From Alteribacter lacisalsi (GTDB taxonomy: Bacteria > Bacillota > Bacilli > Bacillales > Salisediminibacteriaceae): DNA of 64,000 bases. Location: the NCBI RefSeq assembly GCF_003226345.1, contig NZ_PDOF01000001.1, positions 496,001 to 560,000 of the forward strand, in the 5' to 3' direction. This document shows positions 57,018-64,000 of this stretch, one piece after another; the first letter of the stretch is position 1; every line of letters begins with the position of its first letter. Both the position numbers and the translations under genes were made by a program. The notes beneath the pieces are model-generated. The model worked only from the letters and a program-made list of their open reading frames with translations, made no database searches and had not been told where the DNA came from.

Positions 57018-58433
57018 TTACGGTTTTTCGGTTTCAAGGCTGTCTGCTTTCCATTTGGCAAAGCCGCCACCGATGTTTTTCACCTCATAGCCTTTGTTGA
57101 GCAGAATGCTTGCTGCGATGGCGGAGCGCTTGCCGGAAGCGCAATGAACGGCAACCGGCTTGTCGTGCGGGATTTTTTCCTCGGCCTCTTCCTGCAGGCT
57201 GCCGAGCATCACGTGGATCGCTCCAGGGATGCGTTCGGCGTTCCACTCGTTTTCAAAGCGGACGTCCACAATGCGGATCTTGTCTTCACGTTTCAGCTCT
57301 TTAATTTCCGAAGGCGGGACGGTTTCGTACGTCCGCTGTTCTTTTGCCTGTGAGACGTTTTTTGGTGAGAAGAAGCCTCTCACATTGTCGATGCCAATGC
57401 TGTAAAACGCTTCTGCAAGAGAAGCTTTCACTTCCGGCTCGGCAATCAGGTACACGTTCAACCGGTAATCCGTAAGCCAGCCCATCCATTCCAGAAAGCC
57501 GTCCGGATAGGGGATATTAATGGTGCCTGCCAGATGTCCCTGTGAATACAGAGAAGATGGGCGGGTGTCAACCACCAGCGCCTGCTCATCCTGAGCCAGT
57601 TCCCTGATTTTTTCCTCGCTGTAGGCAAACTCCACAGGCTGTTCGATGGCCCCGAGAAGGCCGGTGACACCTTTGTTCAGTTCCTTCATTTCTTTAAAAT
57701 AAGCGGGCGGTTCCGGCTGACCGTCCAGAAGGAAGTCGCTGAACGACTGTTCATCGTCATACTGCAGGGCCGGGTTGAACTGTTTTTCGTAGCCGACAGT
57801 GGTGGTGGGCACCGCGCCGAGCGCTTTGCCGCACGAGCTTCCGGCACCGTGGCCCGGCCATACCTGCAGATAGTCGTCAAGCTGTTTAAATTGCTTCAGG
57901 GATTCGAACATCTGACTGGCACCTTTTGTGGCGGAGTCTTTTACACCGACGGATTTTTCAAGAAGATCAGGACGTCCCACATCGCCGACAAACACAAAGT
58001 CCCCGGTAAAAATACCGATCGGTTTTTTCGGATTGGCGCCGTCGGTCAGAAGGAACGAGATGTGCTCGGGGGTGTGCCCCGGCGTATGAAGCACCTCAAA
58101 CACGGTTTTTCCGATATTAATCGTGTCCTTGTGTCTGACCGGGGCGGTGTTCACGGAAGCAGGGAACGAATAGCCCCCGTTACGCTCACCTTCAGCGGAA
58201 TGATACACAGTCGCTCCAGTTCTGTCGGAGAGTTCGATGCTGCCGGATACGAAGTCTGCGTGGATATGGGTTTCAAGGGCTGCGGTGATCGTAAAGCCCT
58301 GTTTTTCTGCTGTTCGGATGTAAGCTTCAATGTTTCGGGACGGATCCACGATGGCCGCTTCTCCGGTTGCCTGGCACCCGACCATATAGGAAGCCTGTGC
58401 AAGTGAATCATCATAAAAGTATTTTAAGAACAT
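57018..58433 (-). CDS. cstB: CstB-like persulfide dioxygenase-rhodanese fusion
   Basis: A 471-residue fusion: a metallo-beta-lactamase domain (about 1-250) and two rhodanese domains. The iron site is THIHADF (His56, His58) plus HTPGH and FTGDFVF; the sixth position of HxHxDH is Phe61. The first rhodanese domain lacks a catalytic Cys (VYLIAEPE); the second has it (VHCASGKRS). This is the architecture of staphylococcal CstB, which oxidises low-molecular-weight persulfides to thiosulfate. It is the last gene of an OsmC-DUF202-CstB operon. Confidence 0.82.
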   Translation of the reverse strand: MFLKYFYDDSLAQASYMVGCQATGEAAIVDPSRNIEAYIRTAEKQGFTITAALETHIHADFVSGSIELSDRTGATVYHSAEGERNGGYSFPASVNTAPVRHKDTINIGKTVFEVLHTPGHTPEHISFLLTDGANPKKPIGIFTGDFVFVGDVGRPDLLEKSVGVKDSATKGASQMFESLKQFKQLDDYLQVWPGHGAGSSCGKALGAVPTTTVGYEKQFNPALQYDDEQSFSDFLLDGQPEPPAYFKEMKELNKGVTGLLGAIEQPVEFAYSEEKIRELAQDEQALVVDTRPSSLYSQGHLAGTINIPYPDGFLEWMGWLTDYRLNVYLIAEPEVKASLAEAFYSIGIDNVRGFFSPKNVSQAKEQRTYETVPPSEIKELKREDKIRIVDVRFENEWNAERIPGAIHVMLGSLQEEAEEKIPHDKPVAVHCASGKRSAIAASILLNKGYEVKNIGGGFAKWKADSLETEKP

Positions 58434-58475
58434 AGTAAATCCCTCCTAATTGTTTTTTTACCCGGCTGGTCAGTT

Positions 58476-58850
58476 TTAAACACCGGCGGAAGTGAGAAAA
58501 TACACAAGCAGTAAAAGCATAACAAGGATAATGAGCGCTGCTGCTGCCATGATCAGGACTGTGGAAGATCGGAATTGCCCTGTATTGATCGTTCTTTTAT
58601 TTCTGATGAAAAGAAGTGCGGCAAGCGTAATAATGGCAGTTCCGGAAACAAAAGAGACAATACTCAACGTCATCGCCATCGTGGTGGAAAAGTACGTTTT
58701 AAGCGGCGTAGTAAAATGCAGGCTTGCAGCCAGAAAGCCGATCCCTTTCAGGGCAAGGGCTGTTCTGAGCCAGGCGAGAAAGGTTCTTTCATTGGCAAGG
58801 TGCTGCTGAATAAAAGCGGAGTCAGGTGTTTTCGTGCCTTTGTTAGCCAT
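58476..58850 (-). CDS. DUF202 (YidH-like) membrane protein
   Basis: A 124-residue protein with the signature HLANERTFLAWLRTALAL and three membrane helices. It lies between the OsmC and CstB-like genes (13 and 42 bases), so it belongs to the persulfide operon; its role there is unknown. Confidence 0.82.
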   Translation of the reverse strand: MANKGTKTPDSAFIQQHLANERTFLAWLRTALALKGIGFLAASLHFTTPLKTYFSTTMAMTLSIVSFVSGTAIITLAALLFIRNKRTINTGQFRSSTVLIMAAAALIILVMLLLLVYFLTSAGV

Positions 58851-58863
58851 CTTCGACCCCGAT

Positions 58864-59301
58864 TCAGGCCTTTTTCCAGGTGTCGTGCATGGTTACGCCG
58901 GCTTCCTTCATCATCGTGTATACCGGGCAGCGGGCCTCGACTTTTTCTTTCAGTTCATTAAGGAGTTCCTCTGTCTCCTCCGTTTTAACGGTTGTTTCAA
59001 TTGTGACAGTTTCAAAGTAAGGCCGGACACCGGGCTCGCCCATAAATCCTCTGGGATCAAATTCGCCCCGAACCTGAAAGTCCATTGAATCAAAGGTGAA
59101 ATTCATTTCTTTAGCTGCCATGCGGGCAGTCACATTTTCACAGGCTGCAAGGGCTCCAAGAACGGACTGGAGCGGGTTTGGGCCGCTGTCTTTTCCGCCC
59201 ATCCGGGTACCCTCATCAATTACAAACGCATGCTTTCCTGCTTTTGCTTCGGAAGTCATTCCCTCGGCATGTACAGATACTTCCATATTTATCTTCTTCA
59301 T
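58864..59301 (-). CDS. OsmC/Ohr-family thiol peroxidase-like protein
   Basis: A 145-residue protein with the two redox cysteines of the family in ALAACENVTAR and EARCPVYTMM. OsmC-type proteins reduce hydroperoxides or act on persulfides. ATG 59301 was chosen because GGGAGG lies 10 bases upstream. First gene of the operon, behind two CsoR/CstR-like boxes. Confidence 0.82.
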   Translation of the reverse strand: MKKINMEVSVHAEGMTSEAKAGKHAFVIDEGTRMGGKDSGPNPLQSVLGALAACENVTARMAAKEMNFTFDSMDFQVRGEFDPRGFMGEPGVRPYFETVTIETTVKTEETEELLNELKEKVEARCPVYTMMKEAGVTMHDTWKKA

Positions 59302-59335
59302 TTGTAAATAAACCTCCCTGATCATTCCTGTTTTA

Positions 59336-59386
59336 ATACCATAAGGGGTATATGCATACTGTACGGGGTATATGGTATATTGTAAA
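59336..59386 (-). promoter_or_regulatory. Promoter with two CsoR/CstR-like operators
   Basis: On the minus strand TTTACA (59381-59386) and TACAGT (59358-59363) are 17 bp apart. Two 16-bp sites, ATACCATAAGGGGTAT (59336-59351) and ATACTGTACGGGGTAT (59356-59371), lie in tandem; the second covers the -10. Their ATAC-N-GGGGTAT shape is that of CsoR and persulfide-sensing CstR repressors. The repressor gene itself is not in the window. Confidence 0.7.
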
Positions 59387-59547
59387 TTCATTTGTATGGT
59401 GGCTGAATGTAGAGGTAATTATGACAGGATATGTCTTTAGGAGTAATTATTTGAAGATAGTGCTTTGTTCCTGGTACAGGAGGCTGGTCATAAGCCTATA
59501 ATCAGATTATTCATTACCCATTATAATTTGAGAGGCAGAGATGACAA

Positions 59548-60024
59548 GTGAATAAGAGACTCATCAGCATCATGGTAAGTGTGCTTGTGGTTGGGATCGG
59601 CGGTTACTTTTTTACACAGCAGGCGTTTGGAAACACAGGGGCTATGGAGACGTATCTGGACGATACATACACCCTGACCGAGGACTATTTTAAGCTCATG
59701 GACGAAGAATATTTGGTGCCGGATGATGAAGAAGCACTGACGGCGTTCTCGGAGGAAACGATGCTGCCGGGCCTTGAAGAGATTCTGACCAGATCCGAAG
59801 CAATTAGTGCGGGAATCAGCAAGGAAAAACTGCAGGAGGTTCACGAGCTGCATAACGAGGCGATCCGGCTGCACATTGCTGCAGAGGAAGCGTGGCTTGC
59901 AGGAGAAGAGAACTCTTATGATCTGATGATGGAATCTGATGAAAAATATATGGAGTACGAAGACGAGCTTGAAAGTCTGGCTGGCCGCTGGGGCGTGAAG
60001 CTCGAGTGGGAAGACTGGGAGTAG
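59548..60024 (+). CDS. Hypothetical secreted acidic protein
   Basis: A 158-residue protein with a signal peptide or anchor (NKRLISIMVSVLVVGIGGYFF) and a very acidic helical extracellular part. GTG 59548 is the first start; the ribosome site GAGAGG lies 13 bases away, so initiation may be weak. Family unknown. Confidence 0.6.
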   Translation: MNKRLISIMVSVLVVGIGGYFFTQQAFGNTGAMETYLDDTYTLTEDYFKLMDEEYLVPDDEEALTAFSEETMLPGLEEILTRSEAISAGISKEKLQEVHELHNEAIRLHIAAEEAWLAGEENSYDLMMESDEKYMEYEDELESLAGRWGVKLEWEDWE

Positions 60025-60043
60025 AGTAGTAGTGTCTGAATAG

Positions 60044-60074
60044 AAAGGGACCCCGGCTGCGGGGTCCCTTTTGT
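60044..60074 (+). terminator. Intrinsic terminator
   Basis: AAAGGGACCCCG pairs with CGGGGTCCCTTT around a GCTG loop. Confidence 0.88.
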
Positions 60075-60110
60075 AATATAGGTGTTTATGCGGGCGGTGT
60101 GGTGAGATGG

Positions 60111-60200
60111 AAATCAACAGTTCCGGCAGGGAAATCGACAGAAATGAAGGTGTTATCGACAGTCGCTGGTGTAATATCGACGAAGCGACAAATTTCGATA
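60111..60200. repeat. 21-bp tandem array E
   Basis: Units with core AAATCGACAG; the homologous A of the core is at 60113, 60134, 60155 and 60176 (exact 21-bp steps), with a weaker fifth copy near 60194. It lies between a terminator and the end of the convergent SDR gene. Confidence 0.82.
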
Positions 60201-60258
60201 CGAACCTCTTCATCGGAAAGGATCCGTCCCCGCTACTGCGATAGTTAGTTAAACTCAA

Positions 60259-60972
60259 CTAGAACGGATTCGTTGCCCATATCGCGGCCGTTTTCACAAA
60301 TGTGCGCTGCTCGAGTTTGAGTTGGCTGACCATGAATTCGGCCAGGTCCTCGGCTTGTGTATATTTTTCCGGGTCACGCTGAGCGTCACCGCGGGTAAGG
60401 TCCGTCTCTACAAGACTCGGCGTGAGGACGCTCACGCGGATGTTATGCGGACGTACTTCCTGCATGAGCCCCTCGCTCATGCCGATCACGGCAAATTTCG
60501 TCGCACTATAGGCGCTTGAACCTTTTGTGCCTTTGAGACCCGACATAGAGGAAATATTGATGATGTCACCGCGGTTTCGCTCGATCATGCCGGGGAGGGC
60601 AGCCTGCGTGACGTGGACAATGCCCATCACATTCACATCAAAGCCCCGGCGCCAGTCATCAGCCGGAATCTCGGCGAATGTGCCGCGGATGGCAATGCCG
60701 GCATTATTAATAAGAATGTCGATGCCGCCCAGTTCCTGTTCCACCGTTTTAACGGCTTTGTGCGCGGCATTTTCATCAGCCACGTCTGCGGCCGCGGTGA
60801 CTATGGTGGCCCCGATGTCTTTAAGTTCCTTTTCAGCCGAAGCCAGGTGCTCCTCCGAGCGGCCGATCAGGCCAAGACGGACACCTTCTTTTGCAAGTTC
60901 CTTTGCGGTGGCAAGTCCGATCCCGCGGCTTCCACCGGTTATGAGTGCGGTTTTACCTTCTAATGATTGCAT
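60259..60972 (-). CDS. Short-chain dehydrogenase/reductase, FabG-like
   Basis: A 237-residue SDR with cofactor motif TGGSRGIG (about 12-19), NNAG near 91 and catalytic SS...YSATK near 142-160. It resembles 3-oxoacyl-ACP reductase-like enzymes but is separate from the fab genes, so the substrate is uncertain. GAGGATGAG precedes the ATG. Confidence 0.86.
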   Translation of the reverse strand: MQSLEGKTALITGGSRGIGLATAKELAKEGVRLGLIGRSEEHLASAEKELKDIGATIVTAAADVADENAAHKAVKTVEQELGGIDILINNAGIAIRGTFAEIPADDWRRGFDVNVMGIVHVTQAALPGMIERNRGDIINISSMSGLKGTKGSSAYSATKFAVIGMSEGLMQEVRPHNIRVSVLTPSLVETDLTRGDAQRDPEKYTQAEDLAEFMVSQLKLEQRTFVKTAAIWATNPF

Positions 60973-61053
60973 CGTTTAACTCATCCTCTCATCATTTCAT
61001 TAACGTTCCCTGTTACTATAAACGAATTGAATCATGACGAAACATGGGAAACG

Positions 61054-61569
61054 TCAGTCAATGTCGATCGGAGCGCCGTTACTGTTGTAAAACCGGATGG
61101 AAGCGGTCTCCAGATCATCTGAAGAAGGGTCGTGGAGAATCCAGACGTTCTGTCCGTCAACCGGAGTGAGCATGGCGTGGTAGTCGTCGAACCGGACTGC
61201 AGAAGCTTCATCGGGAGCGTAACCGGCAACAAATCCTCCTGCTGCTGTAAAATTGCCATATGGAATAAGATCTGTATCTCCCAGATTGATCCTGCTCCTG
61301 TATCGCCATCCGAACCGGTTTCCATCAAACGAAGCGACGGCGAGGCTTTCTTCAAGCTGATTGTCTTCAGTTATGTATACGACGTAGGCCGCGTTCCCGT
61401 TATCATGAAAAACCGTATCCAGCACACGAATCACCTCCCGTCCGTGCCGTTCAGCGTGCAGCGCTTCCTCAGGGGTAGGATGAGAGTTTGACGACTGCAC
61501 TCCGATATACAGGGCAAGGGCGACGCCGCCAACTCCAAGAATACCGAACATCATTAGCCAGATTTTCAT
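61054..61569 (-). CDS. Hypothetical secreted protein
   Basis: A 171-residue protein with an N-terminal signal or anchor (WLMMFGILGVGGVALALYIG) and an extracellular domain with beta-rich stretches (VVYITEDNQLEES; FGWRYRSRINLG). GGAAAGGAGG precedes the ATG. No family recognised. Confidence 0.62.
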   Translation of the reverse strand: MKIWLMMFGILGVGGVALALYIGVQSSNSHPTPEEALHAERHGREVIRVLDTVFHDNGNAAYVVYITEDNQLEESLAVASFDGNRFGWRYRSRINLGDTDLIPYGNFTAAGGFVAGYAPDEASAVRFDDYHAMLTPVDGQNVWILHDPSSDDLETASIRFYNSNGAPIDID

Positions 61570-61650
61570 TTAGTTCCTCCTTTCCTCTTTATGTAATTTA
61601 TGGTAACACATGAAAGGTGCACAACGGAGGTTGCACACCTTTTTTCTGTC

Positions 61651-62379
61651 TTATTTTTGTTTTTCTGCATACACCGCCATCGCATCTCTCATAAATGAGG
61701 CGAGGCCGGTACCGAACCGGTCGATGTTCTTTGTAAACCGCTCATCATCCACATACATCTGCCCGAGGCTGCGAAACATTTCGGGCGTATAGCTGCCAAA
61801 CTGCTGCAGCATCCGGTACCATTTTCCGATCGCCTGCTGGGCTTCGTTGGAGGCAGGGTCCAGGTGCCGGATTGAAGCGAGTTCCCTGTATAGATCGTTC
61901 ATCTCCTGCTGCATAACTGCAGTGTCGAAGCCTTTCACTTTTTCCTGAGACTGATCAACGGCTTTGTCTCCCCACCGGTCCCGGGCTTCCTGTTCATAAG
62001 GATTACGTGAAAAATCAAAGCCCTCAAACTGTTCTTTTTTGCTCATTTCTCTGTCTCCTCTCTCGTGATCAAGTGTTTTCTCCACCGTGGCGATCATCCG
62101 GTTCAGGCGCCGCCGTTTCTCCATCAGGGCGTTCCGCTGGAGGCGGAGGGCTTCCTTCCGGTTGAAATCGGGGTTATCCAGTATGTCTTTGATTTTACTC
62201 AGGGGGAACCCTATTTCCCTGAAAAAAAGAATCTGCTGCAGCTTTTCCAGATTGTCGTCTGAATAGATCCGGTACCCTGCTTCCGTGACTGATTCCGGTT
62301 TCAAAAGCCCGATTTTATCGTAATGATGCAGTGTGCGGACACTGACGCCCGTCAGTTCTGCTACCTGTTTGACCTGCAT
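61651..62379 (-). CDS. MerR-family regulator with TipAS effector domain (Mta-like)
   Basis: A 242-residue regulator: MerR helix-turn-helix (VKQVAELTGVSVRTLHHYDKIGLL), a coiled coil (about 75-110) and a TipAS drug-binding domain (about 120-240). The same architecture is found in Mta of Bacillus subtilis (257 residues), a global activator of multidrug transporters. AGGAGGTGAAG precedes the ATG. A 19-bp-spaced promoter lies over its own start region. A MATE-type exporter gene is 1.1 kb away on the other strand. Confidence 0.85.
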   Translation of the reverse strand: MQVKQVAELTGVSVRTLHHYDKIGLLKPESVTEAGYRIYSDDNLEKLQQILFFREIGFPLSKIKDILDNPDFNRKEALRLQRNALMEKRRRLNRMIATVEKTLDHERGDREMSKKEQFEGFDFSRNPYEQEARDRWGDKAVDQSQEKVKGFDTAVMQQEMNDLYRELASIRHLDPASNEAQQAIGKWYRMLQQFGSYTPEMFRSLGQMYVDDERFTKNIDRFGTGLASFMRDAMAVYAEKQK

Positions 62380-62402
62380 CCCTTCACCTCCTGACAGTTC
62401 TC

Positions 62403-62433
62403 ACTTTAGCGTATCACGCAGCGTGAGGGTCAA
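62403..62433 (-). promoter_or_regulatory. MerR-type promoter with palindromic operator
   Basis: On the minus strand TTGACC (62428-62433) and TAAAGT (62403-62408) are 19 bp apart, the long spacer MerR-family activators need. The spacer holds the perfect palindrome TCACGC-A-GCGTGA (62414-62426). It is a clear candidate binding site for the Mta-like protein. Confidence 0.82.
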
Positions 62434-62479
62434 CCGAAATCGTGACATTTTTTTGATCAAAAATGAAGGCTGGTGTAAA

Positions 62480-63064
62480 GTGGAAGAAATGACTGGGGAA
62501 GAGGTGAGGGAAGTGGAGAGACAGCTTGACGAAGAAAGATACGAAGTTTATGACCGGACATTTTCCGTGGCCCGTGCGAATAAACAGGCGCTGATCTGGG
62601 GCGGCGTTATTTTTATCGTGACAATGGTGGCTTTCGTGGCAGTATGGGGACCCAGGGGGAACGGGTTCAGCGAGCTGTTATGGATCGGGCTGACCATCTT
62701 CGCCTTCATTTTCCTGCACGAGCTCCTCCATGCGGCCGGCTATATACTGGCAGGCAAAGTAAAGGCGGGGGACGTGAAGCTCGGCGTGTTCTGGAAAAAG
62801 CTGACGCCCTACGCTCACTGTAAAGTGCCGATCCGGGCCGAGGCTTACCGGTTTGCGGTCATTCTTCCGGTCATCCTGGGAATTGGGCCATTGCTCTATG
62901 CTTTTGCTGCAGGAAGCTATTTCTGGATGATGGTCGGAACGATTATGCTGATCGGCTCAACAGGAGACTGGATGATCGTCAGGTCAATTCGGGAGTTTGA
63001 TCGTGATGCTTTCGTGGAGGATCATCCGGAGGAGATCGGATGCCGGGTGTATGTGAAAAAATGA
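62480..63064 (+). CDS. DUF3267 membrane metalloprotease-like protein
   Basis: A 194-residue membrane protein with HELLH in FLHELLHAAGY (about residue 76), inside a membrane helix, as in DUF3267 proteins related to site-2 proteases. Four hydrophobic segments are visible. The start is uncertain: GTG 62480 was chosen (GAAGG about 10 bases upstream); ATG 62489 is an alternative. It is divergent from the Mta-like gene. Confidence 0.75.
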   Translation: MEEMTGEEVREVERQLDEERYEVYDRTFSVARANKQALIWGGVIFIVTMVAFVAVWGPRGNGFSELLWIGLTIFAFIFLHELLHAAGYILAGKVKAGDVKLGVFWKKLTPYAHCKVPIRAEAYRFAVILPVILGIGPLLYAFAAGSYFWMMVGTIMLIGSTGDWMIVRSIREFDRDAFVEDHPEEIGCRVYVKK

Positions 63065-63073
63065 GACACTAGT

Positions 63074-63110
63074 AAAGCTGACAGCGGTCTGGCCGCTGTC
63101 AGCTTTTTAT
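63074..63110. terminator. Bidirectional terminator
   Basis: AAAGCTGACAGCGG pairs with CCGCTGTCAGCTTT, T-rich at both ends. Confidence 0.87.
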
Positions 63111-63130
63111 CTCGGAGAATTTTCATGTGG

Positions 63131-63370
63131 CTATACTTTTTCAACGAGGTAGGCTTTTTTGTCTCTGAAATACTTTTCCCCGTTTTCCGAGGAATGCTCG
63201 AAAAAACCTTTGAAACTGCGGACCACACGGTAGTGCCGTTCCGGTTCGGAAAAGAGCTGCTCTTCGTTTGTGGCAATCAGGACCACATCCGTGGTTGAAA
63301 CAAAACTGTCCAGTTCCTGTGCGGTATAGTTCTGGCCCGATTCCAGTGTATTCAGCCGGTGCTGTGGCAA
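63131..63370 (-). CDS. Hypothetical 79-residue protein
   Basis: Starts at TTG 63370 with AAAGGAGGAG 6 bases upstream. A charged soluble protein (ESGQNYTAQELDSFVSTTD; HYRVVRSFKGFFEHSS), no membrane segment or cysteine. No family recognised. An open frame extends upstream but lacks a ribosome site. Confidence 0.6.
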   Translation of the reverse strand: MPQHRLNTLESGQNYTAQELDSFVSTTDVVLIATNEEQLFSEPERHYRVVRSFKGFFEHSSENGEKYFRDKKAYLVEKV

Positions 63371-63501
63371 ACAAATCTCCTCCTTTTTGGGTTTACAGGG
63401 CTCTACCCGGTCCCGCTGACTGCTTAAACCATTCTTTTTCCGGTAAAATGGTGTAAGATAGCAGAAGACATCATGGAACAACGGATTGGCAGGTGAGCAG
63501 A

Positions 63502-64000
63502 ATGGAACACGTGGAATCAGGCAGGGAAAAGGCGCAGCTGTTTTTAAGAATTTTGTGGCCAATTATGGTCACGCAGGTGAGCTTTTTTGCCATGAATCTG
63601 GTTGATACAATTATGAGCGGACGGGTAGGGACCGATGACCTGGCAGGTGTAGCGATCGGCTCGAGTCTCTGGCTGCCGGTGTTTGCGGGGATTAATGGGA
63701 TTCTTCTGGCGGTTACCACGATTGTGGCCCAGCTGGTCGGAAGCGGCCAGAAGGACCGGATCGCCTACGCGGTTACACAGTCACTGTATCTGGCGGTTGC
63801 CATTGCGCTCATGGTGGCAGTGGCGGGAAGTGTTGTTCTTGAACCGTTTTTGAACGTCATGCATCTGGACGCAGCGGTGCATTATATATCGTTTCATTAT
63901 CTGATCGGGCTGGCTTTCGGCATCATTCCCCTATTCCTGGCAAGTGTGCTTCGGAACTTTTTCGATGGACAGGGACTCACCCGGATCACGATGATGATCG
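63502..64000 (+). CDS. MATE-family multidrug efflux protein (5' part)
   Basis: The frame starts at ATG 63502 and runs off the right edge; 166 residues are visible. It begins FLRILWPIMVTQVSFFAMNLVDTIMSGRVG, typical of NorM-like MATE exporters, with helices following the usual pattern and the VAQLVGSGQKD loop. It should export cationic drugs driven by Na+ or H+. The nearby Mta-like regulator suggests, but does not prove, common control. Confidence 0.85.
   Translation, partial: MEHVESGREKAQLFLRILWPIMVTQVSFFAMNLVDTIMSGRVGTDDLAGVAIGSSLWLPVFAGINGILLAVTTIVAQLVGSGQKDRIAYAVTQSLYLAVAIALMVAVAGSVVLEPFLNVMHLDAAVHYISFHYLIGLAFGIIPLFLASVLRNFFDGQGLTRITMMI

Overview
The window is a stretch of chromosome from a low-to-moderate GC, endospore-forming Bacillaceae bacterium. 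The gene set is Bacillus-like throughout: FabH-FabF behind a FapR-like operator, SpoVIF, CotX/V- and CotW-like coat proteins, a YjcZ-type micro-protein, DUF3231, DUF4181, DUF2512 (YndM), DUF2812 and a BmrC/BmrD ABC pair with a leader. Strong AAGGAGG Shine-Dalgarno sites and frequent GTG/TTG starts fit the same group. Many proteins are acidic, which would suit a salt-tolerant or alkaliphilic host, but that is inference. No rRNA, tRNA, CRISPR array, prophage or complete insertion sequence was seen.

Layout. 1-14 kb: small membrane proteins, a DinB protein, a Gly/Pro-rich repeat protein, a lone siderophore-type N-hydroxylase, fabH-fabF, two DUF4181 paralogues, an O-methyltransferase, a membrane-anchored PstS-like protein, an SDR, spoVIF and assorted enzymes. 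14-27 kb: a PadR-DUF2812 pair with a large operator, the bmr leader (two short peptides, three hairpins) and bmrCD, a nucleotidyltransferase/GNAT/nucleotidyltransferase cassette, and a GntR-ABC operon of YtrA type. 27-31.5 kb: two large secreted enzymes, an S15-type peptidase and an M4 metalloprotease.

32.0-39.8 kb is the most distinctive region: one tightly overlapping operon hypA-hypB-hypF'-hypC-hypD-hypE, a cytochrome b5-like protein, [NiFe]-hydrogenase small and large subunits, and a maturation protease. The HypF gene encodes only the C-terminal Kae1-like half. The small subunit has no Tat signal and carries Asn where the second cysteine of the proximal-cluster CxxC should be. No membrane cytochrome b subunit is present, so the cytochrome b5-like protein is the obvious candidate electron partner. 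The operon looks complete for maturation except for the missing HypF N-terminal half (carbamoyl-AMP synthesis).

40-64 kb: an ArsR-like/MFS pair, a GNAT with an internal deletion, a double-HTH MerR protein, an RNase H-like protein, a spore-coat neighbourhood (Gln-rich membrane protein, an unlisted 54-residue ORF, DUF3231, CotX, CotW), a possible structured RNA at 51.7 kb, LytTR-DUF3021, an M42 peptidase, a persulfide-detoxification operon (OsmC, DUF202, CstB-like MBL-rhodanese) behind two CsoR/CstR-like boxes, and an Mta-like MerR regulator with a textbook 19-bp-spaced promoter. Five intergenic sites carry short degenerate arrays: four tandem, with different sequences but the same 20-21 bp period, and one of alternating inverted units. 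Two copies of a dispersed Bacillaceae-type intergenic repeat are also present.
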